The notes beneath the pieces are model-generated. The model did not search any database and was not told the DNA's origin. It saw only the letters and a list, made by a program, of their open reading frames with translations. DNA of 45,489 bases, taken from NCBI RefSeq assembly GCF_000403135.1, contig NZ_AQPN01000104.1:5-45493 (forward strand), given 5' to 3'. Position numbers and translations under genes: made by a program. Of the stretch, positions 25,688 through 34,031 are shown in pieces. This DNA is from Arcticibacter svalbardensis MN12-7. Lineage in GTDB: Bacteria > Bacteroidota > Bacteroidia > Sphingobacteriales > Sphingobacteriaceae. Within the stretch, counting starts at the first letter, position 1. The number at the start of each line of letters is the position of its first letter.

Positions 25688-25975
25688 TTAAGCTACCTGA
25701 GAATTAGTTTGATCTACTGAATCCAGTTCAAAAACCGCTAATTTATTCAAAAGATTATAATGAAGAGTGCCGTAAAAGCTGACCAAACCGTCTTTGCCCT
25801 TACCTACAATGATCACTTTTTCCTTGATCGTTTCTTTATTTAAGAGTTTCTTTTCAGATAATATAAGCTGCTCATCCTGAATAGTAAAATCGGAAGGATC
25901 AACTGCATATTCTTTTAAGAGCTCTGTAAAGCTAAAACCGTTTAATAATGAATCTTTTAATTTAATGTTCCCCAT
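25688..25975 (-). CDS. Uncharacterised 95-residue protein
   Basis: Family not recognised. The protein is soluble with no signal peptide. The N-terminus is helical and charged (KLKDSLLNGFSFTELLKEYAV), the middle has alternating strands (KEKVIIVGKGKDGLVSFYG), and the C-terminus is polar (DQTNSQVA). Lysine and glutamate content is balanced. It has its own terminator and stands alone between ccmC and a 338-bp gap. A real gene is supported by the terminator, the good codon pattern and the ATG start. Confidence 0.7.
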   Translation of the reverse strand: MGNIKLKDSLLNGFSFTELLKEYAVDPSDFTIQDEQLILSEKKLLNKETIKEKVIIVGKGKDGLVSFYGTLHYNLLNKLAVFELDSVDQTNSQVA

Positions 25976-26140
25976 AACTAGATGCTGTTTTTTGTGTTGA
26001 TACAGAATTTCCTACTCTGATCGACAGGTAAAACTCAATAGCCTAACCTGAATTTCTTGAATCAGAATGCAAGGTATTTAAAATAAAGAGAATAAAAAAG
26101 AAAGTATATAAATAACACCGGTAATTGTGAAATTTTGACG

Positions 26141-26297
26141 GCTATATGACCTTTGATGTTAGAGACACTGAGGAGCTGTGTAGGGGTCAACTTCGATGCT
26201 TGTTCGCTCCTGCTGGCTTAGTGCACCCTTGGTGCTTCGCCTAGGGACGGAAGAGCAAGCCAGAACGAAGCAGTATGATACGGGGATACCATATAGC
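26141..26297. repeat. Structured GC-richer element with 8-bp terminal inverted repeats (unidentified)
   Basis: GCTATATG (26141-26148) and CATATAGC (26290-26297) bracket 157 bp that is visibly richer in G+C than its surroundings. Internal pairings: AGGAGC/GCTCCT (26171-26176 with 26206-26211), CTGGCTT/AAGCCAG (26213-26219 with 26257-26263), GCACC-CTT-GGTGC (26223-26235) and CTTCG/CGAAG (26191-26195 with 26266-26270). No long ORF. It could be a dispersed repeat (MITE-like) or a structured RNA. It fills most of the 338-bp gap 25976-26313, whose remainder I cannot assign. Confidence 0.55.
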
Positions 26298-26313
26298 TAA
26301 ATCCTTCGCGACC

Positions 26314-26703
26314 TCAATCACACACGTCTTTTACTACTATCTTTAATGCTTCAGCGGATAACACAACTTCCATGAAGGATAAGTATAATGCGATAACTAA
26401 TAGTACGCTGCTTAATCCAAGAAAGACCTCACCAGCTATCATCCAGTTATTTAAGAGCATAAATACACTTATGGTGCAGAAACAAAAACTAAGACTGCCG
26501 AAAGCCTGCATATTTTTTATGAAGTAAATTCGCTTCCTTAAATTCCTGATCTGGATCAGCAATCCCTCATTTTCAAGAATTGTATATTGTTTATAAAGTG
26601 TTCGTGCCAAATTGGAAAGATAGGCCAGTTTAGCCGTGTAGGCCAGCAAAATAAGGGATGTTGCCGGAAACAAAAGCATGGGTGTCGTAAGGGAAATTGC
26701 CAT
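26314..26703 (-). CDS. DUF2721 membrane protein (copy 2)
   Basis: 129 residues from ATG 26703 (MAISLTTPMLLFPATSLILLAYTAKLAYL); a longer frame upstream overlaps the preceding gene and looks unreal. Three hydrophobic segments: residues ~5-28, a pair at ~72-112, and a basic amphipathic stretch between (RNLRKRIYFIKNMQ). The pattern matches DUF2721, a small integral membrane family with no known function. It starts 2 nt after the stop of its paralogue, sharing TPxMLFPA, AYT, LRKRI, NMQA and YLSF motifs. Confidence 0.8.
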   Translation of the reverse strand: MAISLTTPMLLFPATSLILLAYTAKLAYLSNLARTLYKQYTILENEGLLIQIRNLRKRIYFIKNMQAFGSLSFCFCTISVFMLLNNWMIAGEVFLGLSSVLLVIALYLSFMEVVLSAEALKIVVKDVCD

Positions 26704-26705
26704 TT

Positions 26706-27110
26706 TTACTTTCCTTTCATTAATTCTTCCAGGTCGCTTAATTCTATTTCCAGGGCATGAACAGAGATTTGTATTTCGCGGAAAGAGATATAAAGAGACA
26801 TCATCAGTAAAAATAAACTGAATCCAAAAATGTATTCTGCCAATAACTCCTGCGAAATATAAACCAGCCACATGGAAACAACGCACAGTAGAAATGCCAT
26901 AATGCCGCATGCTTGCATGTTTCTTACCTGCATAATACGCTTACGGATATTTTGAATCTGACCGATCAGGTTCGGGTTTGGACTTTCAACATATTGAGTT
27001 TTAAGGCTTCTAATAAGTCCCGCTAAAGCAAGAAATCGATTTGTATACGCTAGAAGCAACAAAGCTATTGCCGGAAACAGCATAGCCGGAGTACCTAAAG
27101 ATAATTCCAT
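26706..27110 (-). CDS. DUF2721 membrane protein (copy 1)
   Basis: 134 residues. LGTPAMLFPAIALLLLAYTNRFLALAGLIR at the N-terminus is the family hallmark; then IQNIRKRIMQVRNMQACG and two further membrane helices, ending in an acidic/basic helix (LEIELSDLEELMKGK). It is paralogous to the next gene, which begins 2 nt after its stop. The pair may form a hetero-oligomer. Function unknown. Confidence 0.82.
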   Translation of the reverse strand: MELSLGTPAMLFPAIALLLLAYTNRFLALAGLIRSLKTQYVESPNPNLIGQIQNIRKRIMQVRNMQACGIMAFLLCVVSMWLVYISQELLAEYIFGFSLFLLMMSLYISFREIQISVHALEIELSDLEELMKGK

Positions 27111-27139
27111 TATGATTAAAATCAGCTGTAAAATTACAC

Positions 27140-27679
27140 TTATTCTTGGTTAAGCAGGATTAAATACTTTTTTCCTCTGGATTGGAGAGCAGCAGATCCG
27201 CTTTTCATCAGGAGTTCTATCTGCAGCTTCAACTCCCCTTCAATCCAATCTTCTTCATTCCTTAAGTAATAAAGGATCTCTATGCAATTAGCTTTAACTG
27301 CTACGGGGATCTTTCTTTCGATAAGCCATTCCGAAGTTTGATTGATAATGGCAGATAGAGACGAACCTGTAGGTGGGTGACCCTTTCTGATGAGCAGCAA
27401 CAGTAACTTGGTGTAATGTCTTCGGCAGCTATTGTGTTTTTGAAGGGGATAGTAATTAAAGAATAATAGCTGGTCATCAGCTGAGGGAAAAGATGAAAAA
27501 AGAATATATTCTAACACCCATGCTGCTCTAAAAGCAATTTTAGGTTCTTTATGGAATGAGCTAATCTCCAGCAGAACGGGTACTACAGATTGCTCCCTTT
27601 TGCATAATTCTGCTAGTTTAACCATCTTAAGCTTCGTTAAGGGCAGAAATAATTGCTTTTCAAGCTGAATCTTATCCAT
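27140..27679 (-). CDS. Helical-repeat (HEAT-like) protein of unknown function
   Basis: 179 residues from ATG 27679 (MDKIQLEKQLF); the frame also contains an ATG three codons earlier. Almost all helical, with HEAT-like pairs such as EPKIAFRAAWVLEYILFSSFP and PVAVKANCIEILYYLR. No signal peptide or membrane segment. It stands 29 nt upstream of the DUF2721 pair in the same direction, with a TATTTTTG promoter box (27690-27697) 10 nt before the start. It is probably a binding protein; no family name can be given with assurance. Confidence 0.65.
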   Translation of the reverse strand: MDKIQLEKQLFLPLTKLKMVKLAELCKREQSVVPVLLEISSFHKEPKIAFRAAWVLEYILFSSFPSADDQLLFFNYYPLQKHNSCRRHYTKLLLLLIRKGHPPTGSSLSAIINQTSEWLIERKIPVAVKANCIEILYYLRNEEDWIEGELKLQIELLMKSGSAALQSRGKKYLILLNQE

Positions 27680-27689
27680 AAATATCATC

Positions 27690-27697
27690 CAAAAATA
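27690..27697 (-). promoter_or_regulatory. -7 box (TATTTTTG) for the HEAT-like / DUF2721 genes
   Basis: Minus strand TATTTTTG, 10 nt before ATG 27679; no obvious -33 match. Divergent from the ABC-F promoter 40 bp away. Confidence 0.45.
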
Positions 27698-27709
27698 AAA
27701 CTTTTTTAG

Positions 27710-29386
<1,677 letters not shown>

Positions 29387-29404
29387 CAAATAAGTAAATT
29401 ATGG

Positions 29405-29435
29405 TTGCAAAAGACAAGAAAAAATCGTTTCTTTG
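29405..29435 (+). promoter_or_regulatory. Promoter of tRNA-Lys (TTG - N20 - TTTCTTTG)
   Basis: TTG (29405-29407), 20 nt, TTTCTTTG (29428-29435; one mismatch to TAnnTTTG), 12 nt before the tRNA 5' end. Confidence 0.45.
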
Positions 29436-29447
29436 CAGCCACAATGA

Positions 29448-29520
29448 GACTTGGTAGCTCAGCTGGTAGAGCAACTGACTCTTAATCAGTGGGTCGAGGG
29501 TTCGAACCCCTCCCAGGTCA
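29448..29520 (+). tRNA. tRNA-Lys (anticodon CTT)
   Basis: 73 nt cloverleaf. The acceptor GACTTGG pairs with CCAGGTC (one G-U), discriminator A at 29520, no encoded CCA. The D-arm contains AGCTCAGCTGGTAGAGC, the anticodon stem ACTGA/TCAGT encloses loop CTCTTAA with CTT, and the T-arm is GAGGG-TTCGAAC-CCCTC. It decodes AAG. A terminator follows 6 nt later, then integrase and IS remnants, so this gene may have served as an integration site. Confidence 0.95.
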
Positions 29521-29526
29521 CTTGAA

Positions 29527-29561
29527 AAAAAAGCCCTTTTTGGTAACGAAAGGGCTTTTTT
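29527..29561 (+). terminator. Intrinsic terminator after tRNA-Lys
   Basis: AAAAAAGCCCTTT (29527-29539) pairs over 13 bp with AAAGGGCTTTTTT (29549-29561), 9-nt loop, with the T-run in the stem. Confidence 0.9.
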
Positions 29562-29579
29562 GGCTTATATTGGCCGTTT

Positions 29580-30100
29580 TTAGGGTCTGTTGGGATTGAG
29601 AAAGGCAACCGCCGTTTCGTCAGGATTTACATAGTTTTTGATCAATCGACATCACACCATGCTCACACAGGGATATGATAAATCGGCTTAAGTAATGTTT
29701 ACGTTCATTTATCGTCGATGGCTTTAACCGAAGTGAAACCAGGTGAGCAAGAAACTGTTTCACAAGTTCTCCGATGGGGCCATTCAGCAAGATCCGTTCC
29801 TTGTTATTCACCAGGGTGCCAGTATCGTAGAACTCACAGAGCACGTTGATGATCTTTACCACGTCCTTGTCACGCTTGGAAAGAGTAGCATAATCGAACT
29901 CACCAAACTGGCTGATCAGATATTGCCTGCCGATAGCGGAGGTAAATTCAGTAATGCCCTGAGTACTTAGATGACGATACATTCGCCGCCAGTAAACGCT
30001 ATACCATATGATGGTATTTGGGGTCCTTAGCAATATTGTTCATCAACACTTCGCCTGCATCTGAAATGAGCTGGTCGAAGGGTGTCCGCATTTTTTTCAT
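29580..30100 (-). pseudogene. Truncated, frameshifted tyrosine-recombinase (integrase) remnant
   Basis: Starting at ATG 30100 the frame reads MKKMRTPFDQLISDAGEVLM... until a stop near 30005. The protein continues in another frame (YSVYWRRMYRHLSTQGITEF) down to 29620, so one frameshift lies near 30000-30015. The segment LRLKPSTINERKHYLSRF is typical of the N-terminal SAM-like DNA-binding domain of phage-type integrases. A last stretch in the third frame (NYVNPDETAVAFLNPNRP) runs to 29580. The catalytic domain (R-H-R-Y) is missing altogether. Remnant of an element beside tRNA-Lys. Confidence 0.65.
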
Positions 30101-30156
30101 AGCTATTGCTTTAATGATCGCTGTATTGCGGTCTTCGTTACAACAGCTATAATTAT

Positions 30157-30170
30157 GTAAAGTGCTTTAC
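30157..30170. promoter_or_regulatory. Palindrome GTAAAG-TG-CTTTAC upstream of integrase remnant
   Basis: 6-bp perfect inverted repeat with 2-nt centre, 57 bp upstream of the integrase start and preceded by CAGCTAT (30144-30150). It shares its core with the larger palindrome at 30234-30265, which is also preceded by CAGCTAT (30221-30227). It may be a protein-binding site (repressor or recombinase). Confidence 0.5.
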
Positions 30171-30233
30171 TTCAAAACAAAGCCTAAGATTGGATTTTAC
30201 CCTTTACTTTACATAACCCTCAGCTATGCATAA

Positions 30234-30265
30234 CCCAATTAATGTAAAGCTTTACATAAATTGGG
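30234..30265. repeat. 32-bp near-perfect palindrome centred on ATGTAAAGCTTTACAT
   Basis: Arms CCCAATT (30234-30240) and AATTGGG (30259-30265) flank the perfect 16-bp palindrome at 30242-30257, with one mismatched pair (A41/A58). 15 of 16 pairs match. Its right arm is also the first surviving coding sequence of the IS66 transposase remnant, so the palindrome sits exactly on a rearrangement boundary. Confidence 0.75.
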
Positions 30266-30473
30266 AAGAAAAAATTACCTGTTTGCCGGATCACATGAAG
30301 CAGCCCAACGGGCAGCCATGCTGTACTCTTTTATGGATACCTGCAAAAAAAATGGTGTCAATCCTTTTGAATGGTTAAGGAATTTACTGACCAGAATCCC
30401 TGACCACCACGCTAATAAACTGGAACAGCTCTTACCTCAAAACTGGAATAATAGCATTAATACGGGAGATTAG
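30261..30473 (+). pseudogene. IS66-family transposase (TnpC) C-terminal remnant
   Basis: 70 codons reading LGRKNYLFAGSHEAAQRAAM, then LYSFMDTCKKNGVNPFEW..., ending LEQLLPQNWNNSINTGD. This is the characteristic C-terminus of IS66-type DDE transposases. The ~400 N-terminal residues are missing; the break falls within the 32-bp palindrome. The frame is open to a TAG at 30471-30473, a few bases before the element's right terminal repeat. Confidence 0.85.
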
Positions 30474-30477
30474 TGTA

Positions 30478-30494
30478 GTTAGCCGTTGGCTTAC
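30478..30494 (+). repeat. Right terminal inverted repeat of the IS66 element
   Basis: Read from the outside the end is GTAAGCCAACGGCTAAC; IS66 family ends begin GTAAGC. It lies 4 nt after the transposase stop and directly abuts IS3 coding sequence at 30495. No left end remains. Confidence 0.6.
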
Positions 30495-30849
30495 GATACA
30501 GTAATACCCGCATTTAAAATGGCTAAAAGCGTAAGGCCGATAACACAAAAGCTCATTTTCATTCTGATCGAGGAGTCCAGTATACAATGAATTAAGGTGT
30601 CTATTGGAAAAAAATCCATTCATTATCCGAAGTATGAGCAGAAAGGAAAATTGCAGGGACAATGCAGTGGCAGAGAGCTTCTTTAAAACACTTATAGCTG
30701 AATGCGTTTACCAGTATAAATTCAAAGACGAACAACAGGCAGCACTAATAATTTTTAAATATATAGAGACCTGGTACAACCGTAAAAGATTACATTCTAC
30801 ACTGGGATATTTATCTGCAGAAGAATTTGGAAAAAAGTTAAATAAATAA
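30495..30849 (+). pseudogene. IS3-family transposase (OrfB) remnant with two frameshifts
   Basis: From 30495: DTVIPAFKMAKSVRPITQ, then KLIF; a lost T in the run at 30556-30559 shifts to HSDRGVQY, which carries the second catalytic Asp. A second shift near 30583 leads to NELRCLLEKNPFIIR and SMSRKENCRDNAVAESFF with the catalytic Glu. The C-terminus, WYNRKRLHSTLGYLSAEEF, is typical of IS3/IS150 OrfB. The N-terminal half is absent because the IS66 right end is joined here. A possible IS3 right end (TTGTTGAAATTCCA) lies at 30881-30894. Inactive. Confidence 0.85.
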
Positions 30850-30915
30850 AACATTGCCGCTTAACTAAATGTTAACTTTATTGTTGAAATTCCAGTTTTA
30901 TTGTTTACTAAAATA

Positions 30916-32484
30916 TTAATCTATAGTAGGAATACTTCCCCACCAATCTTTGTTAGGTTTCCAGTCCTTATTTAACATATTTCTACGTTGTTCTTCAAGT
31001 TGTTTGATATTTTTCTCCATTGATTTTGAGACAGCATCTTTTTCTTTTGCTGCATCATACAAGGGATCCTTTTTAGGATATTGAGCTCCAACTTCTTTAA
31101 GCCAGTTCAATAAAGTATTCGACATTTCTGCAGTACGCTTAGGGGCACTTTTGGCTAAATTGTTGTCTTCGTGAATATCTTTTGGTAAATTATAAAGCTC
31201 ATCATGTCCGTCTTCCCAAAAATGAATCAGTTTCCAATCGCCTTTACGCATCATTGAAACAGGTCTTCCGCCTTGATTTCCATAATGTGGGTAGTGCCAA
31301 TATAATGGACGTTCTGCTAATGTTGCTCCTTTTAATACTGGAACAATACTTTTACCATCTTTATGATTATTGGGCCGTAAAGGCAAACCGGCCAAATCAA
31401 GAATAGTTGGATAAAAATCGCTTCCTGCAACAGGTATATTATTCTTTTCTCCGTGTTGATTCATCCATGGAACACTTAACATATAAGGAACTTTTATCCC
31501 ACCTTCCCACTGGTAACCTTTACCTCCTTTTAGCGGAAGGCAATTGGTTGAATAACTATCGCCCGAAGTTACTCCGCCATTATCTGAGGTAAAAATAACG
31601 ATGGTATTTTTTTCTAAACCATTATCTTTAAGTGTTTTTAAAACCATTCCAACGGCATCATCCATTGTTTCTATTAAACCTGCGTACACCGGGTTATCCT
31701 GATATTTGCGCATGGGCAATAGATCGCCTTTTTCAAATCCTTTATCGGCAATGCCCATTTTTTCTGCCTTATCGCGATATTTACTCCATTTCTCATTTGA
31801 TGTTTGTATTGGTCCATGTACCGCATAAAACGATAGGTATGCGAGAAAGGGTTTATCTTTTGATGCTTTAATAAAAGCAGATGTTTCTTTAGCTAACCGC
31901 ATGCTCAGATTTTCACCATTTTCATGATTTTCGAGTTTTGGATTTTTAAAAGGTGAAAAATATCCCCCTACAGGACTACCAGCGCTAAATCCACCTTTGT
32001 TAATATCAAATCCAAAATTTTCGGGATAATAACCTTCCTCTCCCAGGTGCCATTTGCCTGCGAAAAAGGTGGTGTAACCTGCACTTTTTAAAGCCATAGG
32101 TAATGTGACTACATCGGTATCCATATGCTGTTTATATTCTGCTGGAAGAAGTTGGGTTAAGCGATCTTTTTTACGCCACTCCTCTCCTGCTGGAGAACCA
32201 ATCCAATCGGTAATACCATGTCTGGCTGTAAACTGCCCAGTCATAATTGTGGCTCTAGAAGGACTGCAAACCTGACAGCCGGCATAGCCGTTGGTAAAAA
32301 CCATCGCTTTATTTGCAATAGCGTCAATATTAGGGGTTTCGTAATATTGACTGCCCATACAGCTTAAATCAGAGTATCCTAAATCATCGGCCAAAATGAA
32401 AAGGATATTGGGTTTCTCCACTTTAGGTTTTTGTTGTGCATGGCATGTTGCGGCTGTTAAAAGCATTAAAAATAGTCTCTTCAT
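30916..32484 (-). CDS. Secreted sulfatase (Cys-type, family S1)
   Basis: 522 residues with signal peptide MKRLFLMLLTAATCHAQ. Formylglycine sulfatase: metal-binding LADDLG (D33, D34), activation motif C73-S-P-S-R followed by ATIMTGQ, then GKWHLGEEGYYPENFGFD, the metal site FTSDNGG, LKGGKGYQWEGGIKVP, and a lysine/tryptophan-rich C-terminal tail. The cysteine needs conversion to formylglycine by a maturase not in this window. Substrate unknown; it is probably an exo-sulfatase on sugar sulfates. It is last of the minus-strand cluster, 4 nt after the preceding sulfatase, and its 3' end borders IS debris. Confidence 0.93.
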   Translation of the reverse strand: MKRLFLMLLTAATCHAQQKPKVEKPNILFILADDLGYSDLSCMGSQYYETPNIDAIANKAMVFTNGYAGCQVCSPSRATIMTGQFTARHGITDWIGSPAGEEWRKKDRLTQLLPAEYKQHMDTDVVTLPMALKSAGYTTFFAGKWHLGEEGYYPENFGFDINKGGFSAGSPVGGYFSPFKNPKLENHENGENLSMRLAKETSAFIKASKDKPFLAYLSFYAVHGPIQTSNEKWSKYRDKAEKMGIADKGFEKGDLLPMRKYQDNPVYAGLIETMDDAVGMVLKTLKDNGLEKNTIVIFTSDNGGVTSGDSYSTNCLPLKGGKGYQWEGGIKVPYMLSVPWMNQHGEKNNIPVAGSDFYPTILDLAGLPLRPNNHKDGKSIVPVLKGATLAERPLYWHYPHYGNQGGRPVSMMRKGDWKLIHFWEDGHDELYNLPKDIHEDNNLAKSAPKRTAEMSNTLLNWLKEVGAQYPKKDPLYDAAKEKDAVSKSMEKNIKQLEEQRRNMLNKDWKPNKDWWGSIPTID

Positions 32485-32488
32485 TTTT

Positions 32489-34012
32489 TTAATTTTTATT
32501 TTTTTTACCTCTTAAAGTTTCGTAAGTTGAAATCATTTCTTTTAATTTTTCGGGATTAGATTTAGCCAGATTCTGATATTGCCCCAAATCAGTTTTTAAA
32601 TTAAAAAGCTGATAATCGGGAGAATTTCCAACCTCAATTTGCACAGGTTCAAGAATAGCTGGACCAGCATAAGGAGGTATCATCAACCAATCTCCTTTTC
32701 TTAAAGCTGTTTTTGTATTCGCCTCAATAACTAAGGCATTTCTTCCTTCATCACTCTTCCCTAAAATGGCTTCTAATAAATTGTTGCTATCGGTATTTAT
32801 TTGCGAAGCACCTGTAAGTTGAGCCAGCGAATTCAATAAATCTAACTGACAAACTAAAGCATCAGAAACGCCGTGTTTTACTTTGTTTTTCCAATAAATC
32901 ATAAAAGGGATACGTACTCCGCCTTCGTAAAGACTGTATTTCCCTCCCTTTAACACACCGGCAGGTTTATGAACGCCAAGTTTCTCTACCGCCTCATCAT
33001 CATAACCATCGTTTAAAACCGGTCCATTATCACTCGAAAAAATCACTAAGGTATTATCCAAAACATCTTCATTTGTTAGGGTTTTCATCAATTCACCGAT
33101 AGTCCAATCGGCTTCTAAAATAACATCACCACGTGGGCCTAAACCAGATTTACCAACAAACCTAGGATTTGGTGTACGTGGTACATGAGGTTGTTGCATT
33201 GCGTAATACAAAAAGAATGGTTTAACCTTATTATTTTTAATATAATTTTCGGCTTCGTTTAAAAAATGGTCAGACATGGTGGTGTCTTGCCAATTAGCAG
33301 ATTTACCGCCTTTAACATAACCAATTCTAGGAATTTCGTTTATAATGCTATTGTTATGCCCATGGTGCCATTTCATTCTGGTCAACTCAGGATTATCTTT
33401 TCCTGTAGGCTCTCCTGCGAAATTTTTATTGTAATTTACCTGTATGGGGTCATTTTTACCGAGCCCAACAACGTCGCCATTTTTAATATAAACGGTTGGC
33501 ACTCTATCTTGAGTTGCCGCCATTATGTACGAGAAATCAAACCCTACCTCGTTTGGTCCTGGCGAAATGTGTTGGTTCCAATCAATTTCTCCGTTGCCTA
33601 AACCTAAATGCCATTTACCAACAATGCCTGTTGTGTAGCCCTGCGATTTTAACATTTTAGGCAAAGTTTGTTGTTCGGCAGATATTAGCAAAGGTGCTGT
33701 ACCGGGTAAAATTTTTGCATCTTTATTACGCCAAGGGTATGATCCAGTTAATAATGCGTACCTACTAGGCGTACATGTTGAAGATGAAGCGTACGCATTT
33801 GTAAATCTTAATCCGCCATTTGCAATTTTATCGATATTAGGTGTGTTTAAACCTAAACTGCCGTAGCAACTTAAATCGCCATAACCTAAATCATCTAAAT
33901 AAATAATAACAATATTAGGTTTAGCATTTTTTACCTGAGCATAATCCTTTTCCGAAAAAGAAGAGAAAGCAAAAACTACTGTAAAAATGATTAAAAACTT
34001 GTAAATCTTCAT
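32489..34012 (-). CDS. Secreted sulfatase (Cys-type, family S1)
   Basis: 507 residues from ATG 34012 (MKIYKFLIIFTVVFAFSSF, a clear signal peptide); a TTG-initiated extension to 34045 would overlap the GH30 stop and is unlikely. Motifs: IYLDDLGYGDL, C80-T-P-S-R followed by YALLTGSY, GKWHLGLGNGEIDWN, metal site FSSDNGP, and LKGGKYSLYEGGVRIPF. It is closer to arylsulfatase A-type than its neighbours, judging by the CTPSRYALLTG pattern. It starts 19 nt after the GH30 gene stop and ends 4 nt before the next sulfatase. Substrate position not predictable from sequence alone. Confidence 0.92.
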   Translation of the reverse strand: MKIYKFLIIFTVVFAFSSFSEKDYAQVKNAKPNIVIIYLDDLGYGDLSCYGSLGLNTPNIDKIANGGLRFTNAYASSSTCTPSRYALLTGSYPWRNKDAKILPGTAPLLISAEQQTLPKMLKSQGYTTGIVGKWHLGLGNGEIDWNQHISPGPNEVGFDFSYIMAATQDRVPTVYIKNGDVVGLGKNDPIQVNYNKNFAGEPTGKDNPELTRMKWHHGHNNSIINEIPRIGYVKGGKSANWQDTTMSDHFLNEAENYIKNNKVKPFFLYYAMQQPHVPRTPNPRFVGKSGLGPRGDVILEADWTIGELMKTLTNEDVLDNTLVIFSSDNGPVLNDGYDDEAVEKLGVHKPAGVLKGGKYSLYEGGVRIPFMIYWKNKVKHGVSDALVCQLDLLNSLAQLTGASQINTDSNNLLEAILGKSDEGRNALVIEANTKTALRKGDWLMIPPYAGPAILEPVQIEVGNSPDYQLFNLKTDLGQYQNLAKSNPEKLKEMISTYETLRGKKNKN

Positions 34013-34031
34013 AAGATTTGCTTTTAAAACC

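Noticed and set aside
26704-26910. 69-residue extension of the second DUF2721 protein
   Set aside because: It overlaps the paralogous gene in another frame, and the family begins at the ATG at 26703.
29580-30100. Functional integrase
   Set aside because: The frame is broken near 30000-30015 and the catalytic domain is missing.
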